Below are positions 10,199 through 17,465 of a DNA stretch of 42,336 nucleotides, one piece after another. The stretch comes from Pseudomonas fluorescens (GTDB taxonomy: Bacteria; Pseudomonadota; Gammaproteobacteria; Pseudomonadales; Pseudomonadaceae). Below the pieces are notes generated by a model. It worked only from the letters and a program-made list of their open reading frames with translations, did no database searches and was not told the origin of the DNA. A program made the position numbers and the translations under genes. The DNA lies in contig NZ_JAGGOF010000069.1 in the NCBI RefSeq assembly GCF_018614775.1, positions 1-42,336 of the forward strand, read 5' to 3'. Position 1 is the first letter of the stretch, and each line of letters opens with the position of its first letter.

Positions 10199-11557
10199 TT
10201 ACGCGCCGACCATGGTCGGCGAGACCACCTGATTGAGATCACCGGCGCGGGTTGGCGCGATGCCGGCCTCGAATTCAGGGCGGAAGTATTTGATCGCGCT
10301 GCCCAACGGCTCCACGGCACCCGGTGCGTGAGCACAGAAGGTCTTGCCTGGGCCGAGGAAACCCACCAGGCCCAGCAGGGTCTCGATGTCGCCGGGCTGG
10401 CCTTCACCGTTCTCGATGGCCATCAGCAGCTTGACGCTCCAGGGCAGGCCATCGCGGCAAGGGGTGCAGAAACCGCAGGATTCACGGGCGAAAAACTGTT
10501 CCATGTTGCGCAGCAGGGAGACCATGTTGACGCTGTCATCCACCGCCATGGCCAGGCCGGTACCCATGCGGGTGCCGACCTTGGCGATGCCGCCGGCGTA
10601 CATTTGCGCGTCCAGGTGTTCCGGCAACAGGAAGCCGGTACCGGCGCCGCCAGGCTGCCAGCACTTGAGTTTATAGCCGTCGCGCATGCCGCCGGCGTAG
10701 TCTTCGAACAGCTCGCGAGCGGTGACGCCGAATGGCAGCTCCCACAGGCCCGGGTTCTTGACCTTGCCGGAGAAGCCCATGAGCTTGGTGCCCATGTCTT
10801 CGCTGCCATCACGGGCCAGGGATTTGTACCAGTCCACGCCGTCGGCAATGATCGCTGGTACGTTGCACAGCGTCTCGACGTTGTTCACGCAGGTCGGCTT
10901 GCCCCACACGCCGACAGCGGCAGGGAAGGGCGGCTTGGAGCGCGGGTTGGCGCGGCGGCCTTCAAGGGAGTTGATCAGCGCGGTTTCTTCGCCGCAGATG
11001 TAGCGCCCGGCACCGGTGTGGACGAACAGCTCGAAATCAAAACCCGAACCCAGGATGTTCTTGCCCAACAGGCCGGCGGCCTTGGCTTCTTCAACGGCAC
11101 GGTTGAGGTGCCTGGCGGCGGTGGTGTATTCGCCGCGCAGGAAGATATAGCCACGGTAGGTTTTCAGCGCACGGGCGCTGATCAGCATGCCTTCGATCAG
11201 CAGATGGGGCAGTTGCTCCATCAGCATGCGGTCCTTCCAGGTGTTGGGCTCCATTTCATCCGCGTTGCACAGCAGGTAGCGGATATTGATGGATTCGTCC
11301 TTGGGCATCAGGCCCCACTTCACTCCCGTGGGGAAGCCCGCGCCGCCGCGGCCCTTGAGGCCCGCGTCCTTCACGGTCTGGACGATGTCGTCCGCGGCCA
11401 TGTCGGCGAACGCCTTGCGCGCGGCGGCATAGCCGTTCTTGGCCTGGTATTCGTCCAGCCACACGGCCTCGCCGTCGTCGCGCAGGCGCCAGGTCAGTGG
11501 ATGGGTTTCGGCCGAACGCTGGATGCGGTTGGCGGGCCCGAAGGAAGTCAGGGTCAT
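10199..11557 (-). CDS. nuoF: NADH-quinone oxidoreductase subunit F (NADH/FMN-binding)
   Basis: Entry point for electrons in complex I: oxidises NADH through FMN and reduces cluster N3. The protein has 452 residues. The FMN/NADH glycine-rich loop GRGGAGFPTG is at 69-78, and the 4Fe-4S ligands are C361, C364, C367 (ESCGFCTPCRDG) and C408. The ATG at 11555-11557 overlaps the nuoE stop by 4 bp. Downstream comes a long gap before nuoG with a hairpin. Confidence 0.98.
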   Translation of the reverse strand: MTLTSFGPANRIQRSAETHPLTWRLRDDGEAVWLDEYQAKNGYAAARKAFADMAADDIVQTVKDAGLKGRGGAGFPTGVKWGLMPKDESINIRYLLCNADEMEPNTWKDRMLMEQLPHLLIEGMLISARALKTYRGYIFLRGEYTTAARHLNRAVEEAKAAGLLGKNILGSGFDFELFVHTGAGRYICGEETALINSLEGRRANPRSKPPFPAAVGVWGKPTCVNNVETLCNVPAIIADGVDWYKSLARDGSEDMGTKLMGFSGKVKNPGLWELPFGVTARELFEDYAGGMRDGYKLKCWQPGGAGTGFLLPEHLDAQMYAGGIAKVGTRMGTGLAMAVDDSVNMVSLLRNMEQFFARESCGFCTPCRDGLPWSVKLLMAIENGEGQPGDIETLLGLVGFLGPGKTFCAHAPGAVEPLGSAIKYFRPEFEAGIAPTRAGDLNQVVSPTMVGA

Positions 11558-12051
11558 ACGTAGCCCTCCAGCAGTTTGGCGACGCCATCCGGCTTGACGT
11601 CACCAAAGGTGTCGTCGTCGATCATCAGCGCCGGTGCCTTGTCGCAGTTGCCCAGGCAGCACACCGGCAGCAGCGTGAAGCGGCCGTCGGCGGTGGTCTG
11701 GCCCAGGCCAATGCCCAGCTTGCTCTGGATCTCGCCGACCACCGACTCGTGGCCGCCGATGTAGCAGACCATGCTGTCGCAGACGCGAATGATGTGGCGG
11801 CCCACGGGCTGGCGGAAAATCTGGCTGTAGAAGGTCGCGACACCTTCGACGTCGCTGGCCGGGATGCCGAGGATCTCGCCGATGGCGTAGAGCGCGCCGT
11901 CCGGCACCCAGCCGCGTTCCTTCTGGACGATCTTCAGGGCTTCGATCGACGCCGCGCGCGGGTCTTCGTAGTGATGCAGCTCGTGCTCGATGGCCGAGCG
12001 CTCGGTTTCGCTGAGGGCGAAACGGTCTGTCTGGATAAGCGTGCTGTTCAT
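11554..12051 (-). CDS. nuoE: NADH-quinone oxidoreductase subunit E (2Fe-2S)
   Basis: Thioredoxin-fold subunit of the NADH-dehydrogenase module, 165 residues, holding the off-path 2Fe-2S cluster N1a. Ligands follow the E. coli spacing: C91 and C96 (CDSMVC), then C132 and C136 (CCLGNC). It lies 2 bp after nuoCD and overlaps nuoF by 4 bp. Length is normal for the family. Confidence 0.98.
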   Translation of the reverse strand: MNSTLIQTDRFALSETERSAIEHELHHYEDPRAASIEALKIVQKERGWVPDGALYAIGEILGIPASDVEGVATFYSQIFRQPVGRHIIRVCDSMVCYIGGHESVVGEIQSKLGIGLGQTTADGRFTLLPVCCLGNCDKAPALMIDDDTFGDVKPDGVAKLLEGYV

Positions 12052-12053
12052 GC

Positions 12054-13835
12054 TTAGCGGTCCACGTCGGCCATAACGAAATCGATACTACCCAGGTACG
12101 CGATCAAGTCCGCGACCATGCTGCCTTTGATCACCGAAGGGATCTGCTGCAGGTGCGGGTAGCTTGGGGTGCGAATCCGGGTGCGGTAGCTCATGGTGCC
12201 GCCGTCGCTCGTCAGGTAATAACTGTTGATGCCCTTGGTCGCTTCGATCATCTGGAAGGACTCGTTGGCCGGCATGACCGGGCCCCACGAAACCTGCAGG
12301 AAGTGCGTGATCAGGGTCTCGATGTGTTGCAGCGTGCGTTCTTTCGGTGGCGGCGTGGTCAGCGGGTGATCCGCCTTGTACGGGCCTGCCGGCATGTTGC
12401 GCATGCATTGTTCGATGATCTTGACGCTCTGGCGCATTTCTTCGACGCGGACCATGCAGCGGTCGTAGGCATCGCCGTTGGCCGCCAGCGGCACTTCGAA
12501 CTCGAAGTTCTCGTAGCCGGAGTAAGGGCGGGCCTTGCGCAGGTCGAAGTCCAGGCCGGTGGCACGCAGGCTCGGGCCGGTGACACCCCAATCCAGCGCC
12601 TGCTGGGTGTTGTATTCGGCCACGCCGATGGTACGGCCCTTGAGGATGCTGTTCTGCAGGGCGGCCTTGGTGTATTCGTCCAGGCGTTTGGGCATCCACT
12701 CGGTGAAATCCTTGACCAGCTTTTCCCAGCCCCGTGGCAGGTCGTGGGCAACCCCACCGATGCGGTACCAGGCCGGGTGCAGGCGGAAACCGGTGATCGC
12801 TTCGATCACGGTGTAGGCTTTCTGGCGGTCGGTGAACGTGAAGAACACCGGCGTCATCGCGCCGACGTCCTGGATGTAGGTACCCAGGAACAGCAGGTGG
12901 CTGGTGATGCGGAAGAACTCGGCCATCATGATGCGGATCACGTTGACCCGATCCGGCACGGTGATGCCCGCCAGTTTTTCCACCGAGAGCACGTAAGGCA
13001 GGTTATTCATCACCCCGCCGAGGTAGTCGATGCGGTCGGTGTAGGGGATGTAGCTGTGCCAGGACTGGCGCTCGCCCATCTTCTCGGCACCACGGTGGTG
13101 GTAGCCGATGTCCGGGACGCAGTCGACGATCTCTTCGCCGTCCAACTGCAGGATGATGCGGAAGGCACCATGGGCCGAAGGGTGGTTCGGGCCCAGGTTG
13201 AGGAACATGTAGTCCTCGTTGGCGCCCGAACGCTTCATGCCCCAGTCTTCCGGCCTGAAGCGTGCGGCTTCTTCCTCGATCTGTTGCTTGGCCAGGGACA
13301 GGCTGTACGGGTCGAATTCGGTGGCGCGGGCCGGGAAATCCTTGCGCAGCGGGTGACCTTCCCAGGTCGGCGGCATCATGATGCGCGTCAGGTGCGGGTG
13401 GCCGGGGAAGTCGATGCCGAACATGTCCCAGACTTCGCGTTCGTACCAGTTGGCGTTCGGCCAGATGCCGGTCACGGTCGGCACACTGAGGTCGCTCTCG
13501 GACAAGGCGACCTTGATCATTACGTCACTATTACGCTCCACCGACAGCAGGTGGTAGAACACGGTGAAGTCGGCGTCCGGCAGCCCTTGACGCTTGGTGC
13601 GCAGCCGCTCGTCCACGCCGTGCAGGTCATAGAGCATGACGTACGGCTTGGGCAGGTTGCGCAGGAAGGTCAGGACTTCGATGAGCCTGGCGCGGGCAAC
13701 CCACAGCACCGGCATGCCGGTGCGGGTGGCCTGGGCGGTGAACGCCTCGGCGCCAAAGCGGTTGTTCAGTTCGACGACCACATCCTGGTCGTCTGCCTTG
13801 TAAGGCGGGATGTACAGAGCACTGCCTGTAGTCAT
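12054..13835 (-). CDS. nuoC: NADH-quinone oxidoreductase fused subunits C and D
   Basis: Fusion of the 30-kDa (NuoC) and 49-kDa (NuoD) subunits, 593 residues, as in E. coli and other gammaproteobacteria. Residues about 1-180 are NuoC (REVWDMFGIDFPGHPHLTRI), and from about 207 onward the NuoD part shows LNLGPNHPSAHGAFRI, DIGYHHRGAEKM and the C-terminal GSIDFVMADVDR. The NuoD part lines the quinone cavity next to NuoB. The ATG is at 13833-13835, about 73 bp after nuoB ends. Confidence 0.98.
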   Translation of the reverse strand: MTTGSALYIPPYKADDQDVVVELNNRFGAEAFTAQATRTGMPVLWVARARLIEVLTFLRNLPKPYVMLYDLHGVDERLRTKRQGLPDADFTVFYHLLSVERNSDVMIKVALSESDLSVPTVTGIWPNANWYEREVWDMFGIDFPGHPHLTRIMMPPTWEGHPLRKDFPARATEFDPYSLSLAKQQIEEEAARFRPEDWGMKRSGANEDYMFLNLGPNHPSAHGAFRIILQLDGEEIVDCVPDIGYHHRGAEKMGERQSWHSYIPYTDRIDYLGGVMNNLPYVLSVEKLAGITVPDRVNVIRIMMAEFFRITSHLLFLGTYIQDVGAMTPVFFTFTDRQKAYTVIEAITGFRLHPAWYRIGGVAHDLPRGWEKLVKDFTEWMPKRLDEYTKAALQNSILKGRTIGVAEYNTQQALDWGVTGPSLRATGLDFDLRKARPYSGYENFEFEVPLAANGDAYDRCMVRVEEMRQSVKIIEQCMRNMPAGPYKADHPLTTPPPKERTLQHIETLITHFLQVSWGPVMPANESFQMIEATKGINSYYLTSDGGTMSYRTRIRTPSYPHLQQIPSVIKGSMVADLIAYLGSIDFVMADVDR

Positions 13836-13908
13836 GGTTATTTATCGCTTTCGGTCAACGTAAAGAATGAAGCCAGGTTCTCGTTTCTTGTTCAGGAACA
13901 GAGCTGGA

Positions 13909-14583
13909 TCAGACTTCGTCGGGGCTGCGCAGGTTGGTGACTGCGATTCGCTGTTCGCGGCGCTCTACCTTTGTCGACGGCATGTCGGCGCGGTATACGC
14001 CTTGATCGCCGACGACCCAGGACAGCGGGCGACGTTCCTGTCCGATGGATTCCTGCAGCAGCATCAAGCCTTGCAGGAACGCTTCGGGACGGGGCGGGCA
14101 GCCAGGCACGTAGACATCCACCGGGAGAAACTTGTCGACTCCCTGGACCACGGAATAAATGTCGTACATGCCGCCGGAATTGGCGCAGGCACCCATGGAG
14201 ATGACCCACTTGGGCTCCAGCATCTGTTCATACAGGCGCTGGATGATAGGGGCCATTTTCAGGAACGGCGTGCCAGCGATAACCATGAAATCCGCCTGGC
14301 GCGGCGACGCCCGGATCACTTCGGCGCCAAAGCGCGCGATGTCGTGGGGCGCCGTGAAGGCGGTGGTCATTTCCACGTAGCAGCACGAAAGGCCGAAGTT
14401 GTACGGCCACAGGGAGTTCTTGCGACCCCAGTTGACCGTGCTGTTCAGCACGTCTTCGAGCTTGCCCATGAAGATGTTCTTGTGGACTTGATCTTCTAAC
14501 GGATCGGAGACGGTTTCCCGTTCGCCAATGGGGTACTGCTCGTTAGGAGCATCGGGGTCGATCCTGGTGAGATTGTATTGCAT
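13909..14583 (-). CDS. nuoB: NADH-quinone oxidoreductase subunit B (cluster N2)
   Basis: Carries the terminal 4Fe-4S cluster N2 that reduces quinone, 224 residues. Ligands C67 and C68 (GLSCCYVE), C133 (SMGACANSGG) and C162 (VPGCPPRPEA) are all present. The ATG at 14583 has a GAGG ribosome site 8 nt upstream; an in-frame TTG two codons earlier (14589) is less likely. One small variation: the loop reads GTPFLKMAP where E. coli has GTCFTKMAP, but that Cys is not a cluster ligand. It starts 10 bp after nuoA. Confidence 0.98.
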   Translation of the reverse strand: MQYNLTRIDPDAPNEQYPIGERETVSDPLEDQVHKNIFMGKLEDVLNSTVNWGRKNSLWPYNFGLSCCYVEMTTAFTAPHDIARFGAEVIRASPRQADFMVIAGTPFLKMAPIIQRLYEQMLEPKWVISMGACANSGGMYDIYSVVQGVDKFLPVDVYVPGCPPRPEAFLQGLMLLQESIGQERRPLSWVVGDQGVYRADMPSTKVERREQRIAVTNLRSPDEV

Positions 14584-14593
14584 TGCCAAAGCC

Positions 14594-15007
14594 TCATTGT
14601 TTCAGCTTCGCTTGCCGCTTGCGCCGAGCTTCCGGAGCCCAATCAAGTGCCCCCACCCGGTAAAGGTAGACAAGACCTGCCAACAGAATTGCTATGAAAA
14701 CGAGAGCTTCGACGAATCCGGTCCAGCCGCTTTCGCGGACGGACACAGACCAGGCAAAGAGAAAGAGGGCTTCGATATCGAAGATCACGAAGAGCATCGC
14801 GACCAGATAGAATTTGGCTGAGAGCCGCAAGCGGGCGCCACCGGTGGGTAGCATGCCGGACTCGAACGGTTCGTTTTTGCTGCGGCCCCAGGCTTTTGAC
14901 CCGAGCAGGCTCGACACACCGAGCATGAAGGCACACAGGCCGACAACGCCCAGAAGGAAAATGGCAAAGCCCCAGTTGTGGGCCATGAGTCCTGTCGCTT
15001 CGGGCAT
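14594..15007 (-). CDS. nuoA: NADH-quinone oxidoreductase subunit A
   Basis: First gene of the operon: a three-helix membrane subunit of complex I at the peripheral/membrane arm junction, 137 residues. The conserved loop NEPFESGMLPTGGARLRLS and the helix LFVIFDIEALFLFAW mark the family. The start at MPEATGLMAHN is supported by AAGGA 8 nt upstream; a longer in-frame start at 15082 lacks such support. The basic C-terminus (ARRKRQAKLKQ) is cytoplasmic. No promoter could be assigned confidently upstream. Confidence 0.97.
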   Translation of the reverse strand: MPEATGLMAHNWGFAIFLLGVVGLCAFMLGVSSLLGSKAWGRSKNEPFESGMLPTGGARLRLSAKFYLVAMLFVIFDIEALFLFAWSVSVRESGWTGFVEALVFIAILLAGLVYLYRVGALDWAPEARRKRQAKLKQ

Positions 15008-15244
15008 GCTGGAAATCCTTAACAGAGGGCAAGGGCCTCTGAGCTTGAAAAGAAATAACGCAGTGACGATATGTCGCAGCAATCAATCGCGGTGATTTTA
15101 TGGCTAAACACCGGGCAAGTAAAATTCCTATAGCGAAATTATTTATTGGAATAAGGACATAGCGCGTCTCCGAGGCTGCGCAGCCCCGGCCCAGCGGGCG
15201 TTGGCCGCTTATTCATCGATAATATTTCGTGCAGGGTGCAACAA

Positions 15245-15276
15245 TGATAAAGATTTTCAAATGACAATTATTATTG
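15245..15276. promoter_or_regulatory. Tandem Fur-like boxes upstream of nuoA
   Basis: Two adjacent 7-1-7 elements resemble the Fur consensus TGATAAT-n-ATTATCA. One is TGATAAA g ATTTTCA (15245-15259, 12 of 14 matches); the other is TGACAAT t ATTATTG (15262-15276, 11 of 14). They are offset by 17 bp and lie about 240 bp upstream of the nuoA start. Fur could control nuo or a plus-strand transcript. The region is A+T-rich, so chance similarity is possible. Confidence 0.45.
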
Positions 15277-15427
15277 TTTGCCCGGGCTTTTCATCCATTA
15301 CCCGGCGCAGTAGCTGAGAACTTTTCTTGCAGGGCCACTACTGCACCTGTCAGCGCCGGCCGTTTTACTCTTTTTCTGACTGCCTGTTGCTGCGTTCGAT
15401 CAATTTTTTGTGCAGTCGCCTTTTTTT
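15277..15427 (+). ncRNA. Candidate structured small RNA next to the Fur-like boxes
   Basis: Plus-strand segment with nested or competing stems: 15302-15308 with 15353-15359 (CCGGCGC/GCGCCGG) and 15307-15313 with 15338-15344 (GCAGTAG/CTACTGC), followed by T4 and T5 runs (15363-15375). A second stem, 15378-15383 with 15412-15417 (GACTGC/GCAGTC), is followed by T7 at 15421-15427. Either could end a transcript of roughly 90 to 150 nt. No clear promoter was found and no known RNA family was recognised, so this is a candidate only. Confidence 0.22.
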
Positions 15428-15429
15428 CC

Positions 15430-15519
15430 TGTGGGAGCGAGCCTGCTCGCGATAGCGGTGCATTAGCTTGCATTGATGTTGAAGGTGCTGGCGCCATCGC
15501 GAGCAGGCTCGCTCCCACA
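15430..15519. repeat. REPIN (inverted REP pair)
   Basis: Left arm 15430-15457 (TGTGGGAGCGAGCCTGCTCG and on) and right arm about 15492-15519 are near-perfect inverted copies with a 34-bp loop. The core matches the short palindromic repeats common in P. fluorescens genomes. It lies past the aceA terminator and belongs to no gene. Related copies are at 23830, 23964 and 37779. Confidence 0.9.
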
Positions 15520-15549
15520 AGGTTTGGTGGTTTTCCTGAAGCGTAGGCG

Positions 15550-15575
15550 AAAAAAAGCCCCGAACCAGTCGGGGC
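15550..15575 (-). terminator. aceA intrinsic terminator
   Basis: Stem GCCCCGA (15557-15563) with TCGGGGC (15569-15575) around a 5-nt loop. Read on the minus strand it is followed by T7 (15550-15556). It lies about 60 bp after the aceA stop. Confidence 0.85.
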
Positions 15576-15636
15576 GTCAGATCATCGGCTTTGCGGTTAG
15601 CTTTTATTCGGTCCGCAAGGGCCGTTCATGGGTGAA

Positions 15637-16962
15637 TCAGTGGAACTGTTCTTCTTCGGTCGAACCGGTCAGCGCGGTGACCGACGAAGTGCCACCCTGG
15701 ATCACGGTGGTCATGTCGTCGAAGTAGCCGGTGCCCACTTCCTGCTGGTGAGCCACGAAGGTGTAGCCCTTGGAGGCGTCGGCGAACTCCTGCTCTTGTA
15801 GCTTCACGTAGGCCGTCATGTCGTTGCGGGCGTAGTCGTGCGCCAGGTTGAACATGCTGTGCCACATGTTGTGAATGCCGGCCAGGGTGATGAACTGGTG
15901 CTTGTAGCCCATGGCGGACAGTTCGCGCTGGAACTTGGCGATGGTCGCGTCGTCCAGGTTTTTCTTCCAGTTGAAGGAAGGCGAGCAGTTGTACGACAGC
16001 AGTTGGTCCGGGTATTCCTTCTTGATCGCTTCGGCGAAGCGACGAGCCTCGTCCAGGTCCGGCTTGGCGGTTTCGCACCAGATCAGGTCGGCGTACGGCG
16101 CGTAGGCCAGGCCACGGGCGATGGCCTGGTCGAGGCCGGCGCGGACCTTGTAGAAACCTTCCTGGGTGCGAGTGCCAGTCACGAACGGCTGGTCGTACGG
16201 GTCGCAGTCGGAGGTCAGCAGGTCAGCGGCGTTGGCGTCGGTACGAGCCAGGATGATGGTCGGTACACCGGCAACGTCGGCGGCCAGGCGGGCAGCGGTC
16301 AGCTTCTGCACGGCTTCCTGGGTCGGCACCAGTACCTTGCCGCCCATGTGGCCGCATTTTTTCACCGAAGCCAGTTGGTCTTCGAAGTGAACGCCGGCGG
16401 CGCCTGCCTCGATCATGCTCTTCATCAGCTCGTAGGCGTTCAGGACGCCGCCGAAACCGGCTTCGGCGTCAGCCACGATCGGTGCGAAGTAGTCGATGTA
16501 GCCTTCGTCGCCCGGGTTCTTGCCGGCTTTCCACTGGATCTGGTCGGCGCGACGGAACGAGTTGTTGATGCGCTTGACCACGGTTGGAACCGAATCCACC
16601 GGGTACAGCGACTGGTCAGGGTACATCGACTCGGCGGAGTTGTTGTCCGCGGCCACTTGCCAGCCCGACAGGTAGATCGCCTGGATGCCGGCCTTGACTT
16701 GCTGCACCGCCTGGCCGCCGGTCAGGGCGCCCATGCAGTTGACGAAATCTTTATCGGGACGGAAGGATGGCTTGGCGCCCTGGGTGACCAGGTTCCACAG
16801 CTTTTCGGCGCCGAGTTTCGCAAAGGTGTGCTCAGGTTGAACCGAGCCACGCAGACGGACGACGTCAGCAGCGGAATAATTGCGCTTCACGCCTTTCCAG
16901 CGTGGGTTTTCAGCCCAGTCTTTTTCAAGGGCTGCAATTTGCTGTTCGCGTGTCAGTGCCAT
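15637..16962 (-). CDS. aceA: Isocitrate lyase
   Basis: First enzyme of the glyoxylate shunt: splits isocitrate into succinate and glyoxylate in the cytoplasm, allowing growth on acetate and fatty acids. The protein has 441 residues and a TIM-barrel fold. The catalytic loop KKCGHMGGK has its active-site cysteine at C203; SYNCSPSFNW later in the protein is the second family signature. The start at MALTREQQ has GAGG 9 nt upstream; a longer in-frame start at 17034 is not family-like. It is a single-gene unit with its own terminator and a long leader carrying a palindrome at 17400-17425. Malate synthase is not in the window. Confidence 0.98.
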   Translation of the reverse strand: MALTREQQIAALEKDWAENPRWKGVKRNYSAADVVRLRGSVQPEHTFAKLGAEKLWNLVTQGAKPSFRPDKDFVNCMGALTGGQAVQQVKAGIQAIYLSGWQVAADNNSAESMYPDQSLYPVDSVPTVVKRINNSFRRADQIQWKAGKNPGDEGYIDYFAPIVADAEAGFGGVLNAYELMKSMIEAGAAGVHFEDQLASVKKCGHMGGKVLVPTQEAVQKLTAARLAADVAGVPTIILARTDANAADLLTSDCDPYDQPFVTGTRTQEGFYKVRAGLDQAIARGLAYAPYADLIWCETAKPDLDEARRFAEAIKKEYPDQLLSYNCSPSFNWKKNLDDATIAKFQRELSAMGYKHQFITLAGIHNMWHSMFNLAHDYARNDMTAYVKLQEQEFADASKGYTFVAHQQEVGTGYFDDMTTVIQGGTSSVTALTGSTEEEQFH

Positions 16963-17364
16963 GGAGATAAACCTCGTCGCGTCTTGTAAAGAAAATCGTT
17001 CGGGGGTGGACAGTGCTCCTGCCCACGGCGCCAATCATTGGCGAAGCAGGCTGCTCGCTGGCCAGGGGGCCGGGCGCACAAGTCGGTTGAGGCGGGGCGG
17101 CGACGGGATGAACGATGGGCTCGAGGGGAAAGTGAGCAGGTAGGGGCGAGCTGCGGGCGCATGCAGGCGTCGTGGGCCTTTATACGGACTCAGAGTGATG
17201 CCGGGTTACCTAGTACGCTTCCGTCCCTCGGGACAACTTCGTTCCAGTCGCAACCTCGTCAAACACACCTTGTGGGCGGTACAGACACGAATCGGCTCGC
17301 AGGGTAGTTGCAAGCGTCGACCCGAAGGCCCTTGCCAGGGCCCCTGATTAGCGGGAGCGAGGCC
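16963..17364 (-). other. Long 5' leader of aceA
   Basis: If transcription starts just after the -10 at 17365-17370, aceA has a leader of about 390 nt. It contains small hairpins, for example GTCCC-GA-GGGAC near 17225-17236, and no convincing reading frame or recognised riboswitch. A TATAAA hexamer on the minus strand near 17180 could be a second promoter but has no -35. The length leaves room for post-transcriptional control. Confidence 0.4.
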
Positions 17365-17393
17365 ATCATGCCTTCGGTTTTTTAGCGCGTCAA
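17365..17393 (-). promoter_or_regulatory. Probable sigma-70 promoter of aceA
   Basis: On the minus strand, -35 TTGACG (17388-17393, 5 of 6) and -10 CATGAT (17365-17370, 4 of 6) are separated by 17 bp. The perfect palindrome at 17400-17425 starts 6 bp upstream of the -35, where a regulator could contact or block RNA polymerase. Confidence 0.55.
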
Positions 17394-17399
17394 ACGTTT

Positions 17400-17425
17400 T
17401 GTAGTGCTTTTTTTTGAGCACTACA
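17400..17425. promoter_or_regulatory. Perfect palindrome, probable regulator operator of aceA
   Basis: TGTAGTGC (17400-17407) and GCACTACA (17418-17425) form a perfect 8+8 inverted repeat around a 10-bp, T-rich spacer. The core TGTAGT...ACTACA resembles, as I recall it, the site of RccR, an RpiR-family regulator that senses KDPG and controls the glyoxylate shunt in P. fluorescens. No regulator gene is next to it. The assignment to RccR is inference; the palindrome itself is plain. Confidence 0.6.
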
Positions 17426-17465
17426 TCTTTGGTCTAATACGACTCATCAGTCAGTTTTTGGTGCT

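Larger units (their letters stand above)
15008..15636. other. 629-bp spacer between nuoA and aceA
   Basis: No convincing protein gene. Going up from nuoA it contains an A+T-rich leader of about 170 bp, a G+C-rich patch (15165-15210), two Fur-like boxes (15245-15276), plus-strand hairpins with U tracts (15302-15427), one REPIN (15430-15519) and the aceA terminator (15550-15575). The nuo promoter must lie here. A TATTAT -10-like hexamer on the minus strand at 15219-15224 was seen, but without a good -35. Confidence 0.6.

Noticed and set aside
13909..14583. Missing cysteine in NuoB (GTPFLKM instead of GTCFTKM)
   Set aside because: That cysteine is not one of the four N2 ligands, which are all present, so no loss of function is implied.
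15274..15546. 90-codon plus-strand frame in the nuoA-aceA spacer
   Set aside because: It runs through the REPIN and the hairpins and shows no protein-like pattern. The structures explain the sequence better.
17206..17421. 71-codon minus-strand frame in the aceA leader
   Set aside because: It includes the palindrome and promoter and has no homology that I recognise and no ribosome site.
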